Shown here one piece after another: positions 41,075 through 48,790 of a stretch of 49,298 bases of DNA. Both the position numbers and the translations under genes were made by a program. A model generated the notes under the pieces. It worked only from the letters and a program-made list of their open reading frames with translations. It was not told where the DNA came from and ran no database searches. Location of the stretch: NCBI GenBank assembly GCA_021839245.1, contig JAKCBQ010000003.1, positions 77,970-127,267 of the forward strand. The letters are read 5' to 3'. The DNA is from Pseudomonadota bacterium. GTDB lineage: Bacteria; Pseudomonadota; Gammaproteobacteria; JAKAQQ01. Position 1 is the first letter of the stretch. Each line of letters starts with the position of its first letter.

Positions 41075-42024
41075 GAATGTCCTCCCCGGCCGCTCAGATG
41101 GGCCCGAGCCGCTTCGCGCCCCGACGCCTCCCCGAGCGTGAAGACGGACACCTCGGGAAGGATCCGCCGCACGAGCCCGGCGAGAACCTTGCCGGGACCA
41201 CACTCGAGCACCACGTCCACGCCAAAGTCGTCTGCCAGACGACGAACGCTCTCGGTCCAGCGCACCGGACTCGCCAACTGGCGTGTGAGAAGCTCAGGAT
41301 AATCAAACGCGTCGGGGTGGACGCGGGCGTCGACGTTGTGCACGACGGGAATGCGCGTCGGCATCCACTCCTGTGCGATCAGATCCACCCGGTAGCGCTG
41401 TGCGGCCGACGCCATCAGGCTCGAGTGGGCGGGCACACTGACCGGCAGGAGGATCACCTTCTTCGCCCCCGCCTCGCGAAAATGCGCTTCCGCCTCGCGC
41501 ACGGCCTCGGCGTCTCCGGCCACGACCACCTGCGCGGGGGCATTGAAATTGACGGCCTCCAGGACCCGGCCCGGACCGGCAAGGCGCTGACAAACGTCCA
41601 CGACACGTGCCTCGTCGAGGCCGAGGACCGCGGCCATCGCCCCCCGACCTTCGGGAACCGCGGACTGCATGAGGCGGGCACGGCGGGCAACCAGGCGACC
41701 GGCGTCCGCGAGCGACAGGACCCCGGCGGCAACCAGGGCCGCGTATTCGCCGAGACTATGGCCCGCAAGGGCCACCGGCTTTTCGCCGCCGCCTTCGAGC
41801 CACAGCCGGTAGAGAGCCACATCGGCGGCCAGCATGAGCGGCTGCGTCACCGTGGTCCGCCCAAGATCGGCGTCCGAACCCGAGCGGAGGAGCGTGAGGA
41901 GATCCTCGCCCAAGACGTCCGAGACGAGGGAGAAAACCGAACGGACGACCGGCTCGTCCACGAGATCGGAAAGCATGCCCGCGCTCTGCGAGCCCTGGCC
42001 GGGGAAAACCATGGCCATGTTCAT
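41071..42024 (-). CDS. fabD: Malonyl-CoA-acyl carrier protein transacylase
   Basis: This enzyme loads malonate onto acyl carrier protein. The 317-residue protein has AMVFPGQGSQSAGMLSDLVD at the start, the nucleophile Ser90 in LAGHSLGEYAALVAAGVL, VSVPAHSSLMASAAQRYRVD with the catalytic His, and LECGPGKVLAGLVRRI at the C-terminal end. ATG 42024 is preferred; an ATG two codons later is possible. plsX and fabH, which usually precede fabD, are missing; the next gene upstream is a rhomboid. Confidence 0.97.
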   Translation of the reverse strand: MNMAMVFPGQGSQSAGMLSDLVDEPVVRSVFSLVSDVLGEDLLTLLRSGSDADLGRTTVTQPLMLAADVALYRLWLEGGGEKPVALAGHSLGEYAALVAAGVLSLADAGRLVARRARLMQSAVPEGRGAMAAVLGLDEARVVDVCQRLAGPGRVLEAVNFNAPAQVVVAGDAEAVREAEAHFREAGAKKVILLPVSVPAHSSLMASAAQRYRVDLIAQEWMPTRIPVVHNVDARVHPDAFDYPELLTRQLASPVRWTESVRRLADDFGVDVVLECGPGKVLAGLVRRILPEVSVFTLGEASGREAARAHLSGRGGHS

Positions 42025-42127
42025 AGGATTGCCTTGTTTGTCATCCGCCCGCCTGCGTCCGACTCCGGAGGTTGATCAACGCGGTGCCCGTCCCGCCGAG
42101 ACGCGGGGAATCGGGCTTGGACCACCG

Positions 42128-42832
42128 CTATAGCTTAGCGGGCTGCCCACCGTCCGTGCGCCGCGCCGCCGAGGTACGGGATCGCCGCCGGTCAATCACG
42201 ATCCAGACCGCACCCAGGACAAGACCGGCGATGGTTCCGTAAAGGTGCGCGACGGTCAGGATCGGGGTCTTGAGAATGGCGGCCGAGGTCGGCAAGGGGC
42301 CCCAGACGACCTCGTAAGCCACGTTCAGGATGAGAAACGCCAGAAGCCAGCGGCCGAGGAACTCGCGACGCTCGACCGCGAGAAGTGCCCCCGCGCCCCA
42401 GTAGGTATGAAGCACACCCGAGATCCCCACGTACCAGCGCACGGCGGGGCTCAAGAGATAGAGTCCCCCACCGACGGCGAGGCTCCCCCAGAGGGTCGCC
42501 CACCACCAGCGCCGGCCGCCGAGGGTGCGGGCAAAGAGATACCAAAGAAGGAAATAACCAGAGAAATCAAGTCCCAGGTGAACCCATCCGGCGTGGACGA
42601 AATTGCCGGTCACGATTCGCCACCACTGCCCGGCGCTGATGGCGAGGCGGTCGTAACGCAGCCGCATCCAAAGCCGCGGACCCGCGATCTGAATCACCAG
42701 GGCGATCAGCGGGATCAGCCAGAACGGATTGGCCCGCCAAAGCCTCTGAAGGACACTCCCCCCACCCTTCGGAAGCCAGCCGAACACCTGCCCGTGGCGC
42801 GCTTGCGGCGCTCCTGCGGTCTCGTCATTCAT
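42128..42832 (-). CDS. rrtA: Rhombosortase-like rhomboid intramembrane protease
   Basis: This 234-residue polytopic membrane protein of the rhomboid family has six hydrophobic segments. The catalytic Ser138 is in YVGISGVLHTYWGAG and His196 in AHLYGTIAGLVLGA; the GISGVLH form is the one described for rhombosortases (G-[LIV]-S-G-x-L-H), which process proteins with a GlyGly-CTERM tail. An upstream GNFVHAGWVHLGLD resembles the rhomboid N-terminal histidine segment. Rhombosortase substrates are typically type II secretion cargo, and the T2SS cluster starts on the other side of the shared 222-bp gap. No GlyGly-CTERM protein is in the window. ATG 42832 follows GGAG. Confidence 0.82.
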   Translation of the reverse strand: MNDETAGAPQARHGQVFGWLPKGGGSVLQRLWRANPFWLIPLIALVIQIAGPRLWMRLRYDRLAISAGQWWRIVTGNFVHAGWVHLGLDFSGYFLLWYLFARTLGGRRWWWATLWGSLAVGGGLYLLSPAVRWYVGISGVLHTYWGAGALLAVERREFLGRWLLAFLILNVAYEVVWGPLPTSAAILKTPILTVAHLYGTIAGLVLGAVWIVIDRRRSRTSAARRTDGGQPAKL

Positions 42833-43054
42833 CGAAGAACTCCACGTCACGGGCCAATCTCACGAGCCCTCCCCTCGGACCCGCCCGGCAAAGCCGGAGG
42901 ACACCGACCGGTCAAAGATTTGAGACGATGCCAAGCTTCTGCCTCGCCTCGAAGTGTGGTGTAAGCTTAGCCGAGGTGAGCCCTTATCCGCTGAGGCTCT
43001 CACCGCCCCGTGGATCGACGCTCCACGACCCAGAGTCTTTCGCCCGGAGAACCC

Positions 43055-43531
43055 ATGACCCGGTCCCGCTCGCTTCTTCTTCCGCCCCGATCTCGGGTTC
43101 TTCCGCCCCGATCTCGGGGCTTTACCCTCATCGAGGTCATGGTCGTTGTCGTCATCCTGGCCATCCTCGCCTCGATCATTGTGCCGAACGTCATCAACAA
43201 ACCGGAAGAGGCCCGCATCACGAAGGCGGAAGCGGACATCCGCTCCATCGACGCCGCCCTCGAGATGTACAAACTCGACAACTACCGCTACCCGTCGACG
43301 AATCAGGGACTCGAGGCTCTCGTCCGAAAACCCGATGTTCCGCCGATCCCCCACCACTGGCACCGTTATCTCAATCATCTGCCGATCGATCCTTGGGGCC
43401 ATCCCTACAAATACATCCATCCCGGGATCCACGGGGGTCTCTCGTTCAACGTCTGGACCGACGGCCCCCCCGGCCACCATCACGTGATCGGCAACTGGAC
43501 CCTCGACGCCCACGGAGGCGGCGGGTCGTGA
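43055..43531 (+). CDS. gspG: Type II secretion major pseudopilin GspG
   Basis: This is the main subunit of the type II secretion pseudopilus. The 158-residue precursor has a 22-residue basic leader and a prepilin site G22-F23 with Glu27 at +5 (GFTLIEVMVVVVILAILASI). The globular domain has NKPEEARITKAEADIRSIDA, LEMYKLDNYRYPSTNQGLEA and DPWGHPYKYIHPGIHGG, all standard for GspG. The loop that normally binds calcium is changed: the usual DI.S.G.DG..G....ADIGNW is NVWTDGPPGHHHVIGNW, with histidines replacing aspartates. ATG 43055 follows GGAG and removes the longer reading from 43010. It heads gspGHIJKLMN. Confidence 0.96.
   Translation: MTRSRSLLLPPRSRVLPPRSRGFTLIEVMVVVVILAILASIIVPNVINKPEEARITKAEADIRSIDAALEMYKLDNYRYPSTNQGLEALVRKPDVPPIPHHWHRYLNHLPIDPWGHPYKYIHPGIHGGLSFNVWTDGPPGHHHVIGNWTLDAHGGGGS
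43077..43118 (+). repeat. 21-bp perfect tandem duplication in gspG leader
   Basis: Two head-to-tail copies of the 21-bp unit TTCTTCCGCCCCGATCTCGG-G (43077-43097 and 43098-43118). Each encodes LPPRSR with one flanking residue, immediately before the prepilin cleavage site. The repeat keeps the frame. Confidence 0.9.
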
Positions 43532-44154
43532 GACCGTCCCCGCCACGGGGGTTCACCCTGGTCGAGATCCTCGTCGTGCTCCTCGTGATTGGGATCCTGA
43601 CCGCGATTGCCGTCGTCTCGCTGAGCGCGATCGGGCAGGCGCCGCGAAGCGAGCAGGCCGCCCGCCGTCTCGCAAGCCTGATCGAACTCGCCTCCCAGCA
43701 GGCGGTGCTGACCGGAAACCGCTACGGGCTTCGTGTGAGTCGGGATGGCTACGTCTTCTACCAGCGTCACGACGGCGCCTGGGAACGCTTCCCCCCACGA
43801 TCGGTTTACCGCGCCCGTCGGCTTCCCCATGATCTCCGTCTGCGTCTGCGTCTGCTCGGCACGCGTGTCGATCTCGCGCGGCTCCGGCACGCCGCGCGCC
43901 CCCCGGGAGGGATCCGCGCACTCGACCATAACGGGCGAGACCACAGCCACCGGCGCAAGCGTCCTTCCGTCCAGGCCGCGCGGCACAGCCCCCAGATCGT
44001 GCTTCTCGACACGCGCGCGATCCTGCCGGGCTTCACGATCGTCATCCGCGTCCGGGGACGTTCGCTCAAGCACGCCTACGGACTCGAGGGCAAACCGAAC
44101 GGACGCGTCGAACTCCTTCCCCCGCATCTTCTGGCCCAACACCAAGGTGCTTGA
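43528..44154 (+). CDS. gspH: Type II secretion minor pseudopilin GspH
   Basis: This minor pseudopilin has 208 residues with prepilin site G8-F9 and Glu13 at +5 (RGFTLVEILVVLLVIGILTA). The region EQAARRLASLIELASQQAVL then GNRYGLRVSRDGYVFYQRHD matches GspH. The C-terminal half is arginine- and histidine-rich (HNGRDHSHRRKRPSVQAARH). GTG 43528 overlaps the gspG stop (GTGA), and the 3' end overlaps gspI by 8 nt. Confidence 0.93.
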   Translation: MRPSPPRGFTLVEILVVLLVIGILTAIAVVSLSAIGQAPRSEQAARRLASLIELASQQAVLTGNRYGLRVSRDGYVFYQRHDGAWERFPPRSVYRARRLPHDLRLRLRLLGTRVDLARLRHAARPPGGIRALDHNGRDHSHRRKRPSVQAARHSPQIVLLDTRAILPGFTIVIRVRGRSLKHAYGLEGKPNGRVELLPPHLLAQHQGA

Positions 44155-44695
44155 GACAGCCGTTCGCCCCGGCGGCGGGGGAGACCGTCGCCTGGGGTTC
44201 ACCCTGATCGAAGTCCTCATCGCGCTCGCGGTCGTCGCCATCGCACTCCTCGCGCTCCTCGGGGTCGCGAGTGAGAGCGTCCGCGTCGCCGGGGAACTGC
44301 GCGCGCGCACCTTCGCCGACTGGGTGGCCTGGAACCGCATCGAGGAGGCCCGCCTCTCGCCCAAGCCACCGGTGCTCGGCTGGACGAGCGGCAGCACCAC
44401 GATGGGCCCACAACGCTGGCGCTGGCGCATGCACGCGCGCACGAGCGTCCTGCCCGGGCTCTACAAGATTCGTGTCGAGGTCGCGCCCGCCCAGAGTCCG
44501 CACGACACGCTCGCCACCCTGATTGCGCTCTACGCCCCGCCTTCGGCGGCTGCGATCGAGGCCGAAAACGCGCCTCAGGGAGCCCTTCCGACACCGGGCG
44601 CCCCGGGCACGCTTCCCGTGGGTCTCCCCATGCCGGTCCTGGGGCCGGGCGCGCCGGGCGGCGGCCCGCCGGGGGCGCCCTTCCCGCCGCCGTGA
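44147..44695 (+). CDS. gspI: Type II secretion minor pseudopilin GspI with Pro/Gly-rich tail
   Basis: This minor pseudopilin has the site G17-F18 and Glu22 at +5 (LGFTLIEVLIALAVVAIALL). WVAWNRIEEARLSPKPPVLG and GSTTMGPQRWRWRMHARTSV then LYKIRVEVAP match GspI. The GspI domain ends near residue 145; the last 35 or so residues form a Pro/Gly/Ala-rich tail (PGAPGTLPVGLPMPVLGPGA), not seen in ordinary GspI of about 125 residues. GTG 44147 is inferred from frame. Confidence 0.9.
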   Translation: MLETAVRPGGGGDRRLGFTLIEVLIALAVVAIALLALLGVASESVRVAGELRARTFADWVAWNRIEEARLSPKPPVLGWTSGSTTMGPQRWRWRMHARTSVLPGLYKIRVEVAPAQSPHDTLATLIALYAPPSAAAIEAENAPQGALPTPGAPGTLPVGLPMPVLGPGAPGGGPPGAPFPPP

Positions 44696-45330
44696 GACCC
44701 TTGTCTGCCCCACGCCGCTCGCGGCAAGCACCCCGCCGTTCGGGCTTCACGCTCATCGAGATCCTGGTGGCGACCGCCGTTCTCGCGATCCTCGCCGTCA
44801 TGGCCTACGGGATTCTCGGAACGATTCTCCACCAGGCGAAACGAACGCACGGCGTTGAAAAGAGCGTCGGTCGTGTCTCACTCACGCTCGTCGAGCTCTC
44901 GCGTCTCCTCTCCGAGGCGAGCGCACGCCCGATCCGTAACGCCCAAGGCGTGCTGCGACCCGCCTTCCGCGCCACGGTCGGCTCGCGCCCCAGGCTCGTC
45001 TTCACCGCCGCGACGGGCCAGGCGATCTTTTACCGCGATCGCTCCGGGCTCTCGCGGCTTGGTCTCGGGGTGCATGACCACCGCCTCCTCCTTTACCGCT
45101 GGCCGGTCTTGGACCGGGCCCGGCCGATGAGACCGCACACGACGACCCTGCTCCGCCACGTTCGCGATTTCCACGTGCGGCTGCTCGATGTCGACGGCCA
45201 CTGGCACCACAACTGGCCCCCGCTCGCCGCGAACCCCCTCCTCTTCCTGAACCGCCGACCGCGCGCCGTCCGTCTGAGTTTCCGCGTCCGCGGGATGGGA
45301 CGCTTGCACCTCATCGTGGATCTCCCGTGA
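44692..45330 (+). CDS. gspJ: Type II secretion minor pseudopilin GspJ
   Basis: This 212-residue minor pseudopilin has the site G18-F19 and Glu23 at +5 (SGFTLIEILVATAVLAILAV). VSLTLVELSRLLSEASARPI with a conserved-looking GspJ core follows. 'LVFTAATGQAIFYRDRSGL' and 'LYRWPVLDRARPMRPHTTTLL' are GspJ-like. GTG 44692 overlaps the gspI stop, and the stop overlaps gspK (GTGA). Confidence 0.93.
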   Translation: MRPLSAPRRSRQAPRRSGFTLIEILVATAVLAILAVMAYGILGTILHQAKRTHGVEKSVGRVSLTLVELSRLLSEASARPIRNAQGVLRPAFRATVGSRPRLVFTAATGQAIFYRDRSGLSRLGLGVHDHRLLLYRWPVLDRARPMRPHTTTLLRHVRDFHVRLLDVDGHWHHNWPPLAANPLLFLNRRPRAVRLSFRVRGMGRLHLIVDLP

Positions 45331-46244
45331 GCCCGCCGGTCCGACGTCGCGATCCGCGGGGCGTCGCCCTCATCCTGGCGCTCGTCGTGGTGGCCATCGC
45401 CGCTTCCGTCGCGGCACGCATGGAGTGGCGACGGGCCGTCGCCTACGAGGCCACACGCCATCTCCTCAGCTCCCAGCAAGCGGTTCTCTACGCGATTTCG
45501 GGTGCGACCTTCGTCCGCAAGCTCCTTGAAGCCATGCCGGCCCAGGGACCGGTGACCCTCACCCAGGCGTGGGCCGAAGGGCTCCCGCCGCTCCCGCTCC
45601 CGCACGGACGCATCGCCGGACGCGTGATCGACCTCGAAGGGCGATTCAACCTCAACAACCTCATCACGCCCGAGGGGGCGATCGACCCGACGGAGGTCGT
45701 GGTCTTCATGCGGCTTCTCTCCGAACTCGGTCTTCCGACGGACGTCGCCACCAACGTCGCCGACTGGATGGCGTCGCCCGGACCGGCCAGCGACGCCCAG
45801 GCCTCACTTTACGAATCACGCGATCCGCCCTACCGCGCGGCCCAGGAACCCATGACCAGCGTGAGCGAGCTCCTCCTCGTCGCCGGCGTCACACGGGCCG
45901 CCTATCTCGAGCTCCGCCCGTACGTCTCGGCCCTCCCGAGCGGCGTGCCCCTCAACGTCAACACGGCTCCCGCCCCTGTCCTCGCCGCCCTCGCCCCCAA
46001 CATTCCGGAGACGAACCTGGGAAACATCGAGCTCGCCCAACGGAAAGGGGGATTCAATTCGACGTCCCTTTTCGCGAGCCTGCTCGGCGTCCAGACCACG
46101 GTCCCGCTCGGCGTCACAAGCAACTACTTCCGCCTTGACTTGCGGGTACACTTTGCGGGTGCTCGCGTGCGCCTTCGTGCCCTCCTCTACCGCTCGCCCG
46201 AGGGGTGGACACGGGTTCTCTCGAGGCGTTTCGTGAGCGACTGA
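45327..46244 (+). CDS. gspK: Type II secretion minor pseudopilin GspK
   Basis: This is the largest minor pseudopilin, 305 residues, thought to cap the pseudopilus tip with GspI and GspJ. The leader is short with RGVALILALVVVAIAASVAA; Glu at +5 is absent, as is normal for GspK. DLEGRFNLNNLITPEGAIDP and ADWMASPGPASDAQASLYES then AAQEPMTSVSELLLVAGVTR and PLNVNTAPAPVLAALAP are family hallmarks. GTG 45327 overlaps the gspJ stop. Confidence 0.95.
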   Translation: MSPPVRRRDPRGVALILALVVVAIAASVAARMEWRRAVAYEATRHLLSSQQAVLYAISGATFVRKLLEAMPAQGPVTLTQAWAEGLPPLPLPHGRIAGRVIDLEGRFNLNNLITPEGAIDPTEVVVFMRLLSELGLPTDVATNVADWMASPGPASDAQASLYESRDPPYRAAQEPMTSVSELLLVAGVTRAAYLELRPYVSALPSGVPLNVNTAPAPVLAALAPNIPETNLGNIELAQRKGGFNSTSLFASLLGVQTTVPLGVTSNYFRLDLRVHFAGARVRLRALLYRSPEGWTRVLSRRFVSD

Positions 46245-46275
46245 AATCCAGAAATCCTCGGGGGGCGGACGCGCT

Positions 46276-47472
46276 GTGGAACGCACTTTCCTCAAAATCG
46301 GCAACGCCGCGACAGCCGACGAGACGGTGCTCCTCTGGCAGAGCGGTCGCACGAACCCCTCGCCGCCCGTCGCCCTGCCGTTGCGGGATGTGGCGTCCCG
46401 TCTCGGAACGCACAAGGCGATCGTCGCCGTCGCCTCCGAGACCGTGGCCCTTCTCCCCGTGACGCTTCCCGTCCGCGGACGCCGCCAGCGGCTGCAGGCT
46501 CTTCCCTACGTCCTCGAGGAGCAGCTCCTCGAGGACGTCGAGACCCTGGCCTTTCACCTCGCCGAGGGGACGGAGGACGACGGGCGCCTCACGGCGGCCG
46601 TCGCGAATCGCGAGCACCTCGCACGCTGGCACACCCTGCTCAAGGAGTGTGGGATTGCGGTCGAAGCCCTCGTGCCCGATGCGCTCCTCCTCCCGTGGCG
46701 ACCGGGAAGCTGGACCCTCGCCCAAGACGGGCCCGAGCGCGTTCTCGTCCGTCACGGACACGCACTCGGCGGAGCGTTCCATCCCGATCTCCTTCCGCTC
46801 TACCTCGAGCGGCTTGGGGGCGAAGCGCGGGAACGCGGGCGTTTTCCCGAGTCCGTCGCCTCCTACGGCGTCCCCCGTCTGAAAGAGATCCCCGACAACC
46901 TCTGGGAGCCGCATTCCGGGGACTGGCTCGCCGAGGCCGACACGAACCCGCCGCGCCTCGATCTCCTCGCGGGGTTTGCCGCCGAACGTTCGCGCGCGGG
47001 GGAACAGTGGAGGACGTGGCGGACGAGCGTGGTGTTGGCCGCCGCCTGGCTTCTCGTCCTCTGGATTCATCTCGGCCTTGACGTCCTCCACTACGGTCAC
47101 GAGCGAAGCGTTCTCGAGCGGCGCATCGTCGCTCTCTTCCACCGCACCTTCCCCGAAGACCGTCACATCGTCGACGTCCGCGTCCAGATGGCCCGTGGAC
47201 TGAGCCGCCTCGAACGCCGGGCGGCCTCCGGGGATTGGGCCCGACTCCTTGCCGACGCCGCGGCCGCCCGGCCCTCACGGCTGCGCTTCGACACGGCCGA
47301 CTACCGTAACGGACGGCTGGTGCTCACGGTTGAAGACTCTTCCGCCCAGGACCTCGTCCGCTTCCTGCACACGCTCGATCGCCGGAGCGGGATCCGGGCC
47401 AAAACCGCGGGACTCACGACGGCGGGCGGCGTGACGCACGCCCGCGTCATCCTCCAGAGCCAGGGGGGATGA
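46276..47472 (+). CDS. gspL: Type II secretion inner-membrane protein GspL
   Basis: This bitopic protein links the GspE ATPase to the platform. The 398-residue protein has a cytoplasmic actin-like domain (ALPYVLEEQLLEDVETLAFH, PDALLLPWRPGSWTLAQDGP), a membrane helix near 252-268 (SVVLAAAWLLVLWIHLGLD) and a periplasmic ferredoxin-like domain. GTG 46276 is 31 bp after gspK. The middle and the segment FHRTFPEDRHIVDVRVQM are consistent with GspL. Confidence 0.92.
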   Translation: MERTFLKIGNAATADETVLLWQSGRTNPSPPVALPLRDVASRLGTHKAIVAVASETVALLPVTLPVRGRRQRLQALPYVLEEQLLEDVETLAFHLAEGTEDDGRLTAAVANREHLARWHTLLKECGIAVEALVPDALLLPWRPGSWTLAQDGPERVLVRHGHALGGAFHPDLLPLYLERLGGEARERGRFPESVASYGVPRLKEIPDNLWEPHSGDWLAEADTNPPRLDLLAGFAAERSRAGEQWRTWRTSVVLAAAWLLVLWIHLGLDVLHYGHERSVLERRIVALFHRTFPEDRHIVDVRVQMARGLSRLERRAASGDWARLLADAAAARPSRLRFDTADYRNGRLVLTVEDSSAQDLVRFLHTLDRRSGIRAKTAGLTTAGGVTHARVILQSQGG

Positions 47473-47473
47473 G

Positions 47474-47974
47474 ATGGAATTCCTCGACGAGCTTCGGAGA
47501 CGCTACCGGGCCCTCGCTCCGCGCGAGCGTCTCGCGGTCACCGTTGGCGGGATTGTCCTCGCTCTCTTTTTCGTTGCGCGCCTCGCCGTGATGCCCCTCC
47601 TCTCCGCCCGGAGTACGGACCGCCGTACCGTCGCCCACGACCGCCGCTTGCTCGCGTGGATGGACGGTGTGGCGCAACGCGTCGCAACGCTGCGCCGTGA
47701 GGACGTGCACCCGACGACGGACGAGCCGCTCACGCTCCTCGCCCAACAAAGTCTCGCCGCCCGCGGTTTGAGCGCCACCAAGATCGAGGCCGGAGGATCC
47801 GGGACCGTCAAGATCGTCTTTTCGTCGGTCGCCTTCCCGGACCTCGTCGGCTGGCTTCACGCCTTCGCCCTCGCCAGCGGGGCCCGCGTCCGCTCCCTCA
47901 CCCTCCGCCGCCAACCGCACGCCTCGGGACTCGTCTCGGCCAGCGTGACCTTGCGGCGCCAGCCCAGCTCCTGA
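47474..47974 (+). CDS. gspM: Type II secretion protein GspM
   Basis: This 166-residue inner-membrane protein partners with GspL. It has a short cytoplasmic N-terminus with YRALAPRERLAVTVGGIVLA, one membrane helix about 22-42, and a periplasmic domain ending in LRRQPHASGLVSASVTLRRQ. It starts 1 bp after the gspL stop. Confidence 0.92.
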   Translation: MEFLDELRRRYRALAPRERLAVTVGGIVLALFFVARLAVMPLLSARSTDRRTVAHDRRLLAWMDGVAQRVATLRREDVHPTTDEPLTLLAQQSLAARGLSATKIEAGGSGTVKIVFSSVAFPDLVGWLHAFALASGARVRSLTLRRQPHASGLVSASVTLRRQPSS

Positions 47975-47979
47975 TCGCC

Positions 47980-48789
47980 GTGCGTCTCCATCTCCGCCGT
48001 TCTCTTCTTCTCGGGATCGTCTTTGCCGTGGCGTTTCTCGCGGCCGCGATCGCGACCTTCCCCGCCCGCTTCGCCTACGCGCTCGCCTCGCCTGCACCCG
48101 GCAGCCTTGTTTGCCGCGGAATCCGCGGGACCGTCTGGTCGGGACACGCCCAGCGGTGCCGCCTTCTCGGTCGCATCAGCGGACGGCTTCACTGGAGCGT
48201 GGCCCGTGGCCTCGGCGGGATCGGCGATCTCGTCCGCCTCACTCCTCGGGTGCGGCTTTCCTGGCGGGGCCGGAGCACGCGACTCGCGCTGAGCGTCGTT
48301 CTGGCGAACCCTCTTCGGGTGCGTGGACTCCGCGGCCGCCTTCGTCTGGCCACGCTTCGGGCGTTCGCCCCCGCGATCGCTCTCTTCGGCACCCCGCACG
48401 GGGAGATCGTCTTCCACCGTCTCGATCTCGATCTCGGGCCCGGACATCTCGGGCCGATCGTCGGAAGCGCCCGACTCATTCACGCACGCTTCGGCGGTCC
48501 CCCGGCCCTCCCCCTCGGGACGCTTGTCTTCGTGGCCATGCGAGAGGGAGACGGGACGAGCAGCAGGATCGACATCCGAAGCCTCCGGCCGCGCACCCTG
48601 AGCATCGACGCCCACCTCCTGCTCCACGAGCGGGGCTCCTACCGCCTCACGGCGGCGCTCAAGGCTCTTCCCGGCGCGCCCGCCGCCCTCGCGGGCTTCA
48701 TCAACACCCTTCCCGGGAACCCCCACTCGGGCGTGCACGACTTCGTGAGTTCGGGCGTCCTCCCCCTCACCACCGCGGGCGTCCCCTGA
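47980..48789 (+). CDS. gspN: Type II secretion protein GspN
   Basis: This 269-residue protein is an accessory T2SS component not present in all systems, with unclear function. It has an N-terminal signal anchor (LLLGIVFAVAFLAAAIATFP), GIRGTVWSGHAQRCRLLGRI and GRLHWSVARGLGG, in place of the family's G.R..GTLW.G......G..LG...W.... Two cysteines (residues 44 and 60) frame this segment. It starts at GTG 47980 and ends 1 bp before the next gene. Confidence 0.88.
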   Translation: MRLHLRRSLLLGIVFAVAFLAAAIATFPARFAYALASPAPGSLVCRGIRGTVWSGHAQRCRLLGRISGRLHWSVARGLGGIGDLVRLTPRVRLSWRGRSTRLALSVVLANPLRVRGLRGRLRLATLRAFAPAIALFGTPHGEIVFHRLDLDLGPGHLGPIVGSARLIHARFGGPPALPLGTLVFVAMREGDGTSSRIDIRSLRPRTLSIDAHLLLHERGSYRLTAALKALPGAPAALAGFINTLPGNPHSGVHDFVSSGVLPLTTAGVP

Positions 48790-48790
48790 G

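Noticed and set aside
43077-43118. CRISPR-like repeat
   Set aside because: Only two direct copies with no spacer and inside a coding leader; it is a simple tandem duplication.
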